From the NCBI GenBank assembly GCA_030068075.1, contig CM057841.1:5651565-5715564 (forward strand): a stretch of 64,000 nt of DNA. Reading direction: 5' to 3'. A program made the translations under genes and the position numbers. This stretch comes from Paguma larvata (Eukaryota; Chordata; Mammalia; Carnivora; Viverridae). Below, piece after piece: positions 33,341 through 44,126 of the stretch (its first letter is position 1; the number at the start of each line of letters is the position of its first letter). The notes under the pieces are model-generated. The model worked only from the letters and a program-made list of their open reading frames with translations. It searched no databases and was not told the origin of the DNA.

Positions 33341-34589
33341 TGGACAAAGACCTGGCTGGAATGCAGGAGGGCAGGGTGGGGAGGGTGTGCCCAGCAAACG
33401 GAAGAGCTAATAAAGGCCAGAGACTGGAGCATAGCTGCTGGATCCCAGTGTGTGCCCGGTGAGGCTCAAGCAGAGCAAAGGGGCAAGAGGAGGGGCTGAG
33501 GTGGGTAGGATATGGGGCCGGGCCCCAGAGTCTCCAGGCTTCTCCTCTGAGTCGGTACTTCTCAGAATGTGGTCAGAGGACACCGCCCGTCTCAACTCTC
33601 TCTTCTGTCTGCAGCAAGGCTAGTGCAGAAATGGCAATCGATCATCTAGAAACCGTGAGAGCAAGCTGACCGAGTTTGTTAAATCTAAAGACATCAAAGG
33701 CCTTCCATTGTGTATAATGGCTTTCTTGTTAATTTTGTATTTCTAGTAAGTCATTTTATTGCATCACGTGAAACTGTGTCCGTAACAGATGAGAAGGAGT
33801 GAGTGCGGTGAAGGGGGGCAAGTCCTTCACCAGAGGCGGTTGGGAAGTACATAATGACATTAGGAAGTAGTCAGACTTGGTTAGAACAGGGTCTCCTGTG
33901 GCTAGGCTATGACTGGAGACTAGGCTGGAGGCTGGCTGGGGGAGCGGCGGCTGGCTGGAGACTAGACTAGAAGACTGGAGACTAGGCTGAAGGCTGGCTG
34001 GAGGCGAGGCAGGTTGGGAGCTGACCTCGACAATCCGGGAGAAAAAGGGTAGGGGCTAGACTGAAGTCCTGGCTGAGAAGGGGTGAAAGTGGCTTGATTC
34101 CGGATACAGCTTGAGGGAGAAGATGGGCATTGACTACCTTGTATCAAACACAATCCCTTCTGCTCCCCAAACTCTCCCTCATTTCTCCGAGATGGACTCA
34201 CTCCATGCGAGTCAGGAAAGCGAAGTGCTGAGTTTCACAAAATCTCTTCCTGTTGACTTTCTTCCTACTCAGTACAGGACAGACCCTGGCAGGCAGAGTT
34301 TCCAGCCAGGAGCCTCACGCCGCTGTAACTTCACCCTCACTCTGTCCTTACATGAAGTCTCTCAAACATGTGGACTTTTTCAACATAAAATAAGCACCTA
34401 TCTCTCCCTTCCCACTGAAATGATCTTTGTTTTGGTGACTGTGGTCTCTCTGCTCAACTAGGAACCCTGCCTCTGGGGCCCCGGAGCACCCTCTGACTCA
34501 CTAGCCTGGGATTGACATAGGAAGGGAGAATTTTAGCCTTGTTCTCCACCATACTTGGAATCCACAAATCTCATAAAATTGGAAAGTAC
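33341..34589. other. Unassigned moderately GC-rich sequence with a minisatellite
   Basis: Contains the minisatellite listed separately and, at 33705-33800, a block related to 36975-37065. The 34111-34461 frame has no recognised domain. Confidence 0.45.
33905..34015. repeat. Short degenerate minisatellite
   Basis: Repeats of the unit GACTGGAGACTAGGCTGGAG and GGCTGGCTGG, in at least three imperfect rounds. Confidence 0.8.
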
Positions 34590-34770
34590 TAGGGGCGCCT
34601 GGGTGGCTCAGTCAGTTAAATGTCTGACTTCGGCTCAGGTCATGATTTCCTGGCTGGTAAGTTCGAGCCCCACATTGGGCTCTGTGCTGATGGCTCAGAG
34701 CTTGGAGCCTGTTTCATATTCTGTGTCTCCCTCTCTCTCTGCCCCTCCCCTGCTCATGCTCTGTCTCTTT
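34590..34770 (+). repeat. Felid SINE, 3' end lost at an LTR boundary
   Basis: Head GGGGCGCCTGGGTGGCTCAG to GCTCATGCTCTGTCTC. The A-rich tail is absent and the text passes into the LTR region. Confidence 0.9.
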
Positions 34771-34786
34771 TCTGCTAAACATAGAG

Positions 34787-35659
34787 GGGTACTGTGTCAG
34801 AGATAGTGTGCCTCAGACTCCTGTTTACTGTGAACCTTGTTAAGGGTTATGATTGCTGAGACTTCTGTTTTGATTGCCGTTTGCTGTGAACACTGTGAAA
34901 CTTTTCTGGGGGTGCTGTGAGGCCTGTTTAGTTTGCTATGTATTAGACTAAGTCTCTGTGTTAAATCTTGTTAGGTATTAGATTTAGAGACTTAGGAATG
35001 CACTAGACTCCTGGCCCGTTCACTGTGATTGCTGTGAACCCTGTTTGCTGTGTTAGAGAGTATAGTGCTGTTAGGGCTAAGGCCACTCCATTTTGGTTTA
35101 AGTTCCATCTTAGAGTAGTTCTGGGCCCCAAGTTCCAGGAAAACAAGTCACCCTGGGCTCTGCCCCGGGTTCCAGGAGCCAAAAAGGCCGGACCCAAATT
35201 AGCAGACCCTGTCACTACCCCGGGTGGGACTGGACCCTGATTAGCAGACCCTGCTTCCACCTTGAGTTCCAGGGAAACCACAGGAGGTCAGACTCCTAGA
35301 ATAGCCCCCAGCAAGGCTAATCAGTGTTCAGGCCCCGCGCTGACCCTTTGAATCAGCGAGGGACCCCCACGCTAAGCCAATCCATAAGTAGCTCGCACCC
35401 GCCATATAGGAAATAATCAGAAACTAGCCCACGAGAATGCCAATCAATCAATTCAAAGGATCCCTATCCCCGCCCAAAAAGTGTACTCAAACCCTGATAA
35501 AAAGCCTGTGTAAACCTGGCTCAGGGCTCTTGCTACTGCACCTCTGCGGCGTCGGGAGGTGCAAGGGTCTGAGCTCGAGCTTCGAATAAAGACCCTTTGC
35601 GTTTGCATCAGTCCCGGCTCCCCGGCGGTCTTCTCGGGATCCAGAATTTGGGCACAACA
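34787..35659 (+). repeat. Solo LTR of a gammaretrovirus-like (class I) endogenous retrovirus
   Basis: The clear part (from about 35065) has CCACTCCATTTTGGTTTAAG, repeated AATTAGCAGACCCTG text, a GATAAAAAGCCTG TATA region at about 35495, an AATAAA signal at 35584 and the end GAATTTGGGCACAACA. The last blocks match the smaller LTR at 15956. Upstream (34787-35065) lies a set of imperfect CTGTTT.CTGTGAAC repeats that may be extended U3. The left boundary and target duplication are not resolved. No retroviral coding region follows. Confidence 0.8.
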
Positions 35660-35661
35660 TG

Positions 35662-35712
35662 ATGACAGCAGAGAGCCCGATGCAGGGCTCATCAAACTCG
35701 TGGACTAGACCA
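35662..35712 (-). repeat. Short antisense felid SINE scrap
   Basis: GAGAGCCCGATGCAGGGCTC followed by AAACTCGTGGAC. It abuts the LTR end. Confidence 0.65.
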
Positions 35713-36300
35713 TGAGACTGATGAAGTTTTGGGGGTGATGGGGGATTTGTGGGGTCTGGAGCCTACAGCCAAGAAAGAATTCTTAAAGATGTCTTTAGTG
35801 CAAAAAGCTGATTTTAGGGCCACTTGGGCTCAGTGGGTTAAGTGTCCAACTTCAGCTCAGGTCATGAACTCATGGTTCCTGAGTTTGAGCCCCAGCATCG
35901 GGAGCTGTGCTGACGGCTCAGAGCCTAGAGCCTGCTTCAGATTCTGTGTCTCCCTCTCTCTGCCCTCCCTCCCTTGCTCACGTGTTCTCTCTCTCTCTCT
36001 CTCTCTCTCAAAGATAAATAAACATTAAAAAAAATGTTTAAGGTGATTTTATTAAAGCATGGGGACTTGGGCAGCAAGTATGGAGGGTGACCGTTTTATG
36101 TAGTTGGGGGAGATAACGTCAAGAGGGAGTTTCCCAAGAGACTTTCATATGCTAATGACTTACTCGAGGCCTACCTTTTGTCAAGCTAAGGTTATTTTTC
36201 CCTCTAGCAAAGCATTAACATTAAGACAGTAGGGAGTTCCTGGACTTTAGGCTATGATGCGATTGCCTTTTTCTTGTAAACTGTGGAGACTCTTATTTTT
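35713..36300 (-). repeat. Old LTR-type repeat, antisense, split by a SINE
   Basis: GTGATTTTATTAAAGCATGG (after the SINE) and GGGAGTTCCTGGACTTTAGG resemble an ERVL/MaLR-class LTR in reverse. The family is not certain. Confidence 0.45.
35816..36032 (+). repeat. Felid SINE inside an old LTR-type repeat
   Basis: Head GGGCCACTTGGGCTCAGTGG, long CT run, tail AAATAAACATTAAAAAA. GATTTTAGGG precedes it and GTGATTTTA follows it. Confidence 0.9.
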
Positions 36301-36576
36301 ATTTATTTATTTTTTGTCCTTACCTGTTTTGGCATAGCCAGGCATGTCCAAGGAATATCATACATGTCCCACTTGGCGGGGGGTGGAGTTTGCTGGTAGC
36401 TGGAAATTTGCCCTCAGCTTGCTAATCTTTGTGTGTCCACTCAGCGTGAGTGTTGTTACATTTCACTGCAGAGATATTAGTGTGTTTGATTGTGGCCAGT
36501 TGCCCTGCCCCAGGGTGTTACGTAATAAGGTATTGGAAAGCTGGAGCCAGGGCTGGATTCTATTGGCAGGCGGATT

Positions 36577-36626
36577 TTATCCAATCACATACATAAATGC
36601 ATCTTTGACCCCACGCCCTATAAAAG
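36577..36626 (+). promoter_or_regulatory. Probable ZSCAN4 core promoter: Dux-like site and TATA box
   Basis: TTATCCAATCA at 36577-36587 differs at one base from the DUX4-type consensus TAAYYYAATCA and includes a CCAAT core. TATAAAAG follows at 36619-36626. An exon-like segment with a good splice donor begins about 25-30 bases downstream. The position, 7.5 kb upstream of the ZSCAN4 ATG on the same strand, fits the gene structure I recall for human. DUX-family activation of ZSCAN4 is known in human and mouse. Use of these sites here is inference. Confidence 0.5.
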
Positions 36627-36649
36627 GGAGGAGCCTTAGGCAGGCCCGT

Positions 36650-36736
36650 CAGATGAGTCCTGTGCAGAGAGGGAGTCACAGCAGCTCAGTATTTAGCCCA
36701 GGCTTGCCCGCTTTGAAGTTAAGTCTTCCTGAAGAG
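36650..36736 (+). other. Candidate 5' non-coding exon of ZSCAN4
   Basis: The segment after the TATA box ends in CCTGAAGAG followed by the donor GTGAGT at 36737. It could be spliced to the acceptor at 44126. The start is estimated from the TATA distance, and transcript data would be needed to fix both ends. Confidence 0.45.
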
Positions 36737-37085
36737 GTGAGTTTCCGCAATGAAAGGGAAATTGCCAGTTGTGTGCTTTTGTTTTGTGCATGTGGATGCA
36801 GTATGTGGGCATCATCACTGGGACAAAATTCCTAGGTACAGAAATACAGGGCTTATTCGGGCATGGGGCCTGGTCTGTGTTGACAGTTGCTCTGAGGGCT
36901 CAGCTAGGGCTTGATGTTGTGGACTCCGTAGAAGCCTGACTTGATTGAAAGAGAGTTCTTACTGGAGAAAGTATTTTTGTATGGCTGTTGTCTTGTTAAT
37001 TTTGTTTCTAGTAAGTCATTTTTATGGCATCTTGTCAAGGTGTTGTCCGTAGCAGATGGGGGAGGGGGGACTAAAGTTTAAAGGG
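36737..37085. other. Candidate first-intron sequence, unassigned
   Basis: Includes a block at 36975-37065 (GTCTTGTTAATTTTGTTTCT) related to 33705-33800. Otherwise nothing is recognised. Confidence 0.4.
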
Positions 37086-37089
37086 CAAC

Positions 37090-37197
37090 TATCAGCTATT
37101 TACTGTACCCTTACTGAGCACTTACCTTATGCTAGGGTCGGTTCACGTGTTTTCTATATATTAACTCATCGAGATCCAGTGACAACTCCCAAGAGAA
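37090..37197 (+). repeat. MIR SINE fragment
   Basis: ACTGAGCACTTACCTTATGC then TATTAACTCATCGAGATCC follow the MIR 3' part. Confidence 0.75.
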
Positions 37198-37436
37198 TTT
37201 TTTTTAATGCTTATTTATTTATTTTGGAAGAGTGCATGCTATTTACTTATTTTGAGAGAGTGCATGCTTGAGTGCCCCCCTGAAAAGGGGAGGGGCAGGG
37301 AAAGAGTCCTAAATAGGCTCCACACCCAGTGTGCAGCTGGTCGCGATTGCTGGCTCCATCTCACCACCGCGAGGTCATGACCTGAGCCTAAATCAAGAGT
37401 CTGAAGGCTTAACTTACTGAGCTACCCATGCGCCCC
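37198..37436 (-). repeat. Felid SINE with a partial internal duplication
   Basis: TTATTTATTTTGG.AGAGTGCATGCT occurs twice at the tail side (about 37212 and 37245). The head ends ACCCATGCGCCCC. Confidence 0.88.
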
Positions 37437-37529
37437 AGAGTGAATTTTAAGATCCAGATCTTTGAATTACTTACTATATATAAAATTGAAAAAGACAGAA
37501 AAATAGACAAGTTACATGGAAAATAGATT

Positions 37530-38215
37530 TAATTTTTTAAATTGGAATATAATTGAAGATTTATTCTGTTGGCAACTTCAGAATACGCCATACGGTATTA
37601 ACTATAGTCGCCATGCTGTTTATCATATTCCCATGATTTATTTATATCTGGCAGTTTGTGCTTTTTGATCCTTTCATCCATTTTGCCACCCCTCACCCCC
37701 TGCTTCTGGCAACCACCCATCTGATCTGTTTATGAGCTTGGGTTTTTGCTTTAAAATTCCACATACAAGCAGTGAGGTTACATGGCATTTGTCTTTCTCA
37801 GTCTGACATATTTCATTTAGCATAATTCCCTCAAGTCCCATGCATTTTGTGGCAAATCACAAAATTTCATTCTTTGTTATGGTTGAATAATATTCTGATT
37901 ATGTATATTTATATATAAACATTATAAATGAATATGAAATATATATATCACATGTTTATCCGTTCCTCCTTTGATCAGTGTAGGTCGCTTTCACATCTTG
38001 TCTGTTGTAAACTGTGCTGCAATCAACATGGCAGTGCCGATAATCCTTTTGAGTTAGTGTCTTCGTTTTCTTTGTGTAAATACCCCGAAGCAGAATTGCT
38101 GGATCACATAGTCTGTTTCATTTTTTAGGGACCTCCACACTGTTTTCTACAGTGGCTGCACCAGTTTCCACTCCTCCCAACAGTGCACCTTTTCTCCTAA
38201 TCTTTTTAACTCGAT
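37530..38215 (-). repeat. L1 3'UTR fragment, antisense
   Basis: AACTATAGTCGCCATGCTGT, CTTCTGGCAACCACCCATC, CATTTGTCTTTCTCAGTCTG and a CAGTGGCTGCACCAGTTT end mark an old L1M-type 3' part. Confidence 0.8.
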
Positions 38216-38584
38216 CTTCCAACCGTCCTGCCTACAGTTGCCCATAAAATGTGGTTTGTGACTAGAAATAAATGTCGAGTAATGGCAAACTCAGTTCCAT
38301 CGGTCCTGGCTTCCACACTCCAGTGGGAAAGGACAGGGATTAGAAACACAGATAAACACAAATTTGTAGCTGTGGTAAAAAGCAGTGAAGTAGAGATAAA
38401 TGTTGTTCACAAGGAAGAGTAACTTTATAAAGAAACAGAGCCAGCAAATGTGATAAGGGAAAGTTTCCTAAGGAATGTATCGTGGGACTGACACGATGGT
38501 GTAGCTGGGGCGGCCAGACAGACATCCGTGCATGATTGTAGGAGTTTTCAACACAGAGGAGTCATTTCTATGGATTTCAGCCTA
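38216..38584. other. Unassigned sequence between two L1 copies
   Basis: No gene or nameable repeat seen. Confidence 0.45.
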
Positions 38585-41500
38585 TCTCCTTTTTTTTCTT
38601 CTTCAAATTTTCATTTAAATTCCAGTTAGTTAACATACAGTTAGTTTCAGGTGTAGAATTTAGTGACTCATCACATACAAGACCCAGTGCTCATCACAAG
38701 TGGCCTTCTTAAGACCCATCTCCTGTTTAACCCATCCTCCCACCCACCAGTTTGTTCTTTATAGTTAAGAGTCTGTTTCCTGGTTTGTCTCTCTCCTTCC
38801 CACCTCCGTGTTCATCTGTTTGGTTTCCTAAATTCCACATATGAGTGAAATCATATGGTATTTTTCTTTCTTTGACTTATTTTTCTTAGCATAGTACTCT
38901 AGTTCCGTCCTCATCATTGCCAATGACAGGTTTCGTTTTGTTTTTTTTATGACTGAGTAGTTTTCCATTGTATATATATCCCACATCTTTATCCATTCAC
39001 CAGTCAGTGGACATTGGGCTCTTTTCATAGTTTGGCAATCGTAGACAGCAGTGCCGTAAACATCGAGGTGCATGTATGCATCCCTTTGAATTAGTATTTT
39101 TGTGTCCGTTGGGTAAATACCTAGTAGTGCAATTGCTGGATTGAAGGTAGTTCTATATTAACTTCTCTGAGGAAACTCCATACTGTTTTTCAGAGCGGCT
39201 GTACCAGTTTGTACTCCCAACACAGTAAGAGGGTTTCCCTTTCTCCACATCCTTGCCAACACCTGTTGTTTCCTGTGCTGTTAATTTTAGCATTCTGACA
39301 GGCATGAGGTGACATATCATTGTAGTTTTGATTTGTGATGATTTGGAACATCTTTTCATGTGTCTCTTAGCCCTCTGTCTTCTTTGGAAAATGTCTCTGT
39401 GTCTTATACCCATTTTTTAACTGATTATATGTTTTTTTGGGGTGTCACTTTTATGTTTTTTTTAAATATGTTTTGGATACTAACCCTTTGTCAGATGTGT
39501 CATTTGCAAATATCTTCACCCATGCTGTAGATTGCCTTTTAGTTTTGTTGATTATTTCCTACACTGTGCAGAGCTTTATTTTGATGAAGTCCCAATAGTT
39601 TATTTTTGCTTTCATTTCCCTTGCCTCAGGAGACATATCTAGTAAGAAGTTTCTATGGTCGATGTCAAAAACTACTGTGTTCTCCTCTAGGATTTTGATG
39701 GTTTCCTATCTCACATTTAGGTCTTTCATCCACTTTGAATTTACTTTTGTGTACGGTATAAGAAAGTGTTCCACTTTTATTCTTTTGCATGTTGCTGTCT
39801 AGTTTTCCCAACGCTGTTTATTGAAGAGACTGTCTTTTCTCCACTAGCTATTCTTTCCTGCTTTCTTGAAGAATAATTAACCATTTACTGTAAGTTTATT
39901 TCTGGGTTTTCTATTCTGTTATATTGATCTATGTATCTGTTTTTGTGCCAGTACCATACTGTCTTGATCACTACAGCTTTGTAACATAACTTGAAGACTG
40001 GAATTGTGATGCCTCCAACTTTACTTTTCTTTTTCAAGGTTGCTTTGGCTATTCAGGGTCTTTTGTAGTTCTGTACAAATTTTAGGATTGTTTATTCTAC
40101 CTCTGTGAAAAATACTGGTAGTATTTTGATACAGATTGCCTTAAATGGGTAGGTTACTTTGGGTAGGATAGACATTTTAACAATATTTGTTCTTCCGATC
40201 CATGCGCATGGAATGTTTTTCCATTTCAATGTGCTTCTTCAATTTCTTTCGCCAGTGTTGTATAGTTTTCAGAGTACAGATCTGTCCCTCTTTGGTTAGG
40301 TTTATTCCTAGGTATCTTATGGATTTTGGTGCAATTAGAAATGGTATTGATTCCTTGATTTCTCTTTCTGCCCCTTCATTACTGGGGTAAGATTTCTGGG
40401 AAACTTTCAGTTTCTGGGAAACTCTTTATCTCTCCAATTTTGAATGGTAGGCTTGCTGAAGAGTATTCTTGGCTGCAGATTTGTCCCATTCAGCACATCA
40501 AATATATCATACCACTGCCTTCTGGCTTGCCGTGTTTTGTGGAGAGATCTGCAGTAGCCTTATGGGTCTTCCCTTGTGAGTTAGGGCTTCTTTTGTCTTT
40601 CTGCCTTTAGGATGTCTTTGGACGTATTTTGCAAATTTAACTACAATATGTGTTTCTGTTGGCCTGCTTTTGTTGATTTTGATGCAAGTTCTCTGTGCCT
40701 CTTGGATCTGGATGTCTGTTTACTTTCCCAGATTAGGGAATTTTTAATTTATTTCCTCAAATAAACCTGTCTCCTTTTCTTTCTCATCTTCTCTGGGACA
40801 ACTATGATCTGAATGTTATTATGTTTGGTGGAATCACTGAATTCCCTAAGTCTTGTGATCCATAGTTCTTCTTTCTTTCTTTTGTTTCACTATTTTTCAT
40901 TATTCTATCTTGTATATTCCTTATTTCTCTGTTTCTTTCATTCTTGTGGTCATTACATCCAGATTGTTTCAAATCTGTTATTGCATTTTTCATTTCTGTT
41001 TTTTAACTATTTTATCTCTGTGGTAAGGGCTTCCCTGAAGTCTTCCATTCTTTTCTCATGCCAAGTAAGTATCCTTATGTTTGCTGCTTTAAATTCTCCT
41101 TCAGGCATATTACTTATATCTTATATCTGTTTCAATGAGATCTCTGGCCATGAAATTTTCTCTTTTCATTTGGGATTAATTACTTCATCTTGGACATTTT
41201 GTCTGTCTCTGTCTTCTGTGTGTTAGAAAAGGCTCTTATGTTTTCTCGTCCTGAGAGTAATAGCTTTATGATGAAGAGGTCATATGGTGTCCAGGGTCTG
41301 ATGCTTCAAGCATGTCTCTGGTGTGTGTAGTGTGCACTCTGCTGCTGCGTTTTGGCTGCTCTAGCCTTCAGTCCAGTCATCTGCAGAGGCTCTCCTTGCC
41401 TGCGGTGGGCAGTGACTGGACCTTGGCTAGAGTGTGGGGAGTTTTAACTAGGTGTGCTCTGGTCCGATTGTTAAACGAGACCTGATGCTACTTCCACTAG

Positions 41501-42630
41501 AACTGAAACCTTGCAGAACTTTCTGGTTGGGAATTGTGGTGTGGGCAGGGTTTTCTGCTGGTCTGTTGGGGAAGGGGTCCACTTGACTGGTACTGAGGCA
41601 CACTTGCCTGAAAAGGCCAGTACTGGCAGAGTACAGGGGTGGGGGGCGAGGAGGGACTTTATGTAAGCATGTTAGGCAGCCAGTGTCAGCATTGTGTTGT
41701 TTGCTGAAGTTGGTTTATGCTGAGGAGCAGGGGAGGGAAATGGTGCCAACCAGTTCCTTTGTCCCTGGAGAGGGGTCTCCATATTTGCTGCTCTCTGGGA
41801 AGCGTTCCCAGAAGAGTGAATAATTTCCCCTCATGCATCCCAGTCATTTTTCAGACTGCTGTTTTCATACTGTCTCATGTTTGCTTGCCTGCCTGGGGCA
41901 GTGCAGTGCACTTTGGGCTCTATCTCAGCCAAGCCTGCTGGCTTTTAAAATGCCAAACTTTGGTGACCTGGTGTGGCAGGGTTCTGTGCTGGTCTTCTAG
42001 GGGAGGGTCTCACCATACTGGGATTGAGGGAGGCTTGATGGAGAAGTGTGGGCACAGCAGGGTGCAGCGGTGTAGAATTTGGAGCAGAGCAGGCTAAACA
42101 GCCAGTGTCCAGGTTAGTCACCCTCAGCAGGTGTCTCTACGCTTATGCTGAGGGGCAGGGGAGGGAAATGGTGCCTGCCAGCTCTTTTATCCCCAGACAT
42201 GCCATCTCTCATGGATGGGCTCCATGAACAGTCTCTCCCCATGCGCTTTAGGCAATCAATCCTCAGATCTTTCTGCCCTGGGGTTGCTTGCCTGCCTTCT
42301 CTCCAGGAGTATCCCAGCCAAGCCCACAGACTTCTAAAACTCCAGTCTTCGAGCCCCTCTGGTTGCAAAACATGCAAATCATCCCCTCTCATCTTGCCAG
42401 CCAAAATGGCTTTAGGGAAGTGTTCTACGTGTGCACTCCGTGCTCTCTTCTATTTCTCCCTGACGGGAGATGTGGCCTCTCGTCTCCCTCTAGTCGTGCA
42501 GTTTGTTCTTGAAGTCCTCAGATCAATTTCTTGGGTATTCAGAATGATTTCATAGTCCTCTAGCTGTGCTTGAGTGAGGAGGCAAGCCGAAGATCCTCCT
42601 CCTACTTCGCCATCTTGGCTCCCCCAGTCC
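38585..42630 (-). repeat. Carnivore L1 from 3' end to 5' end, antisense, ORF2 largely deleted
   Basis: The right-hand 5' end at about 42600-42628 reads, on the minus strand, GGGGGAGCCAAGATGGCGAA, an L1 start. The 3' end at 38605 has AATTCCAGTTAGTTAACAT. ORF2 C-terminal text is readable in broken frames (EWIKMWDIYTMENYSVIKK at about 38990 and KRHMKRCSKSS at about 39360). At about 40400 ORF2 gives way to ORF1/5'UTR text, next to a short tandem TTTCTGGGAAACT. It is dead; the frames at 41717-42555 belong to its 5'UTR. Confidence 0.85.
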
Positions 42631-42779
42631 TCACTCTATCTCATTTTATTCACCTTCTTTACTTTTCCTAATACCTTATTGTCTAAGAATAATTGAAAGA
42701 AGGTGCTTTATACTAGATCGTGGCCCTCATTTAATCATATTACATCAGTGTCATTTTTCACAAATCCAGTGACTGAGTA

Positions 42780-44030
42780 CATGTCACTCAGTATCGGAGT
42801 CTATTCTGTTACTTTATTTGTCCATCTTTGTGCCACTATGCCCCCATCTTACCTATTGTAGTCTCACAATAAAATGTTATTTGGTTGTGTAAAGCCTCCA
42901 AATTCATCCTTCAGAAATAAGTTGCTAATTTGTTAAATTTTTGCCTGTTGGTGTCCATGTCATTTTAGAATTGCTTTGTCAATTTCTCTCTCCCTCTCTC
43001 TCTCTCTCTCTCACTCACACACACACACACCCACACCCACATATTTTTTGGATTTCCCTTGAAGTTGTATTGAATATACAAATCAATTTTGGGAGTACTG
43101 ACATTTTCTATAATGAGTCTTTCAACCAGTCATAAATATAAATATGGCTTTTCCTTCTCAATATTATTTTGTAGTTATCTGTGCAGAGGTCTTATACATC
43201 TTTCATTACATATGTTCATAGGTATTTGATGCTGGTCGCTGAAGTGATAAAATTTTTACTTCAATTTGATCTGCTTGTCTTATTAATAGAAATTTACTTT
43301 TGGAATATCGACCTTGTATTGGGAACCTTGCTAAATTCACCTAGTCTAATATTTGTAGAATATTTTGGATTTTTCTTCAAACAAAATCAGGCCATCTATA
43401 ATAGTTGATGTAGTTTCTGATCTTATTTCACTGGTTAGGTACCAGTCAAATGTTACATAGAGTTAATAATGGGCTTCTATTTCACAATCTCAAGGGCAAA
43501 CCTTTTTAAGAATAATTTTTGCTATAGTTATGTTGTAAATGGTTTTCACATTATGGAAGTTCTCTTCCAACTCCTAATGTACTAAATATCTTTCTCAGGA
43601 TTGACTTTTATTAAGGTTATTTAATGTATCTACTACTAAGATGATAGCATATTCTTTAAATTCAATAACATGGTAAATTACATTCCTTTTTGAGATTTAA
43701 CCCAAATTGTATGTAAAAGTTAAAATCCACCTATTCATGATATATTATTTTCCTTATATATGACTGAGTTTGATTTGCAGATATTTAGTTAAGGATTTTT
43801 GCGTCCATGCTCGTGAGAATTATTGGCCACTAGTGTTTCTTTAATGTGCTAGTAAGGTTTTGTTATCAGTAAGGTTAATTAATTAACTTCATTAACTAAA
43901 AGAGAACTGTCTTTTTCTGTGATCTTGGTAAGACTAGCATTTGTCTTTTGTTTTTAAAAATTATCTCAGTGATATAATTAAATACATATTTCTTCTATTT
44001 ATAGCTTATGGTTTTTAAACATCCACCACT
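42780..44030 (-). repeat. Older L1 ORF2 fragment, antisense
   Basis: T-rich text with CCTTGTATTGGGAACCTTGC, GTAGAATATTTTGGATTTTTC and GCCATCTATAATAG is the antisense of L1 ORF2. A (CT)n(AC)n microsatellite lies at 42990-43032. Confidence 0.78.
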
Positions 44031-44126
44031 ATGTAACATTTGACTGTTAGCTAACTAGCCAACTAGCAAAATAAGATCAGAAAATATATCAAATATTATA
44101 GATGTCCTGATTTTGTCTTGACACAG

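Noticed and set aside
38828..42555. Several frames of 80-140 codons on both strands
   Set aside because: They fall within one antisense L1 and its 5' untranslated part.
42990..43032. Possible CRISPR-like or satellite array
   Set aside because: It is a simple (CT)n(AC)n microsatellite. No spaced direct repeats exist anywhere in the window, as expected for mammalian DNA.
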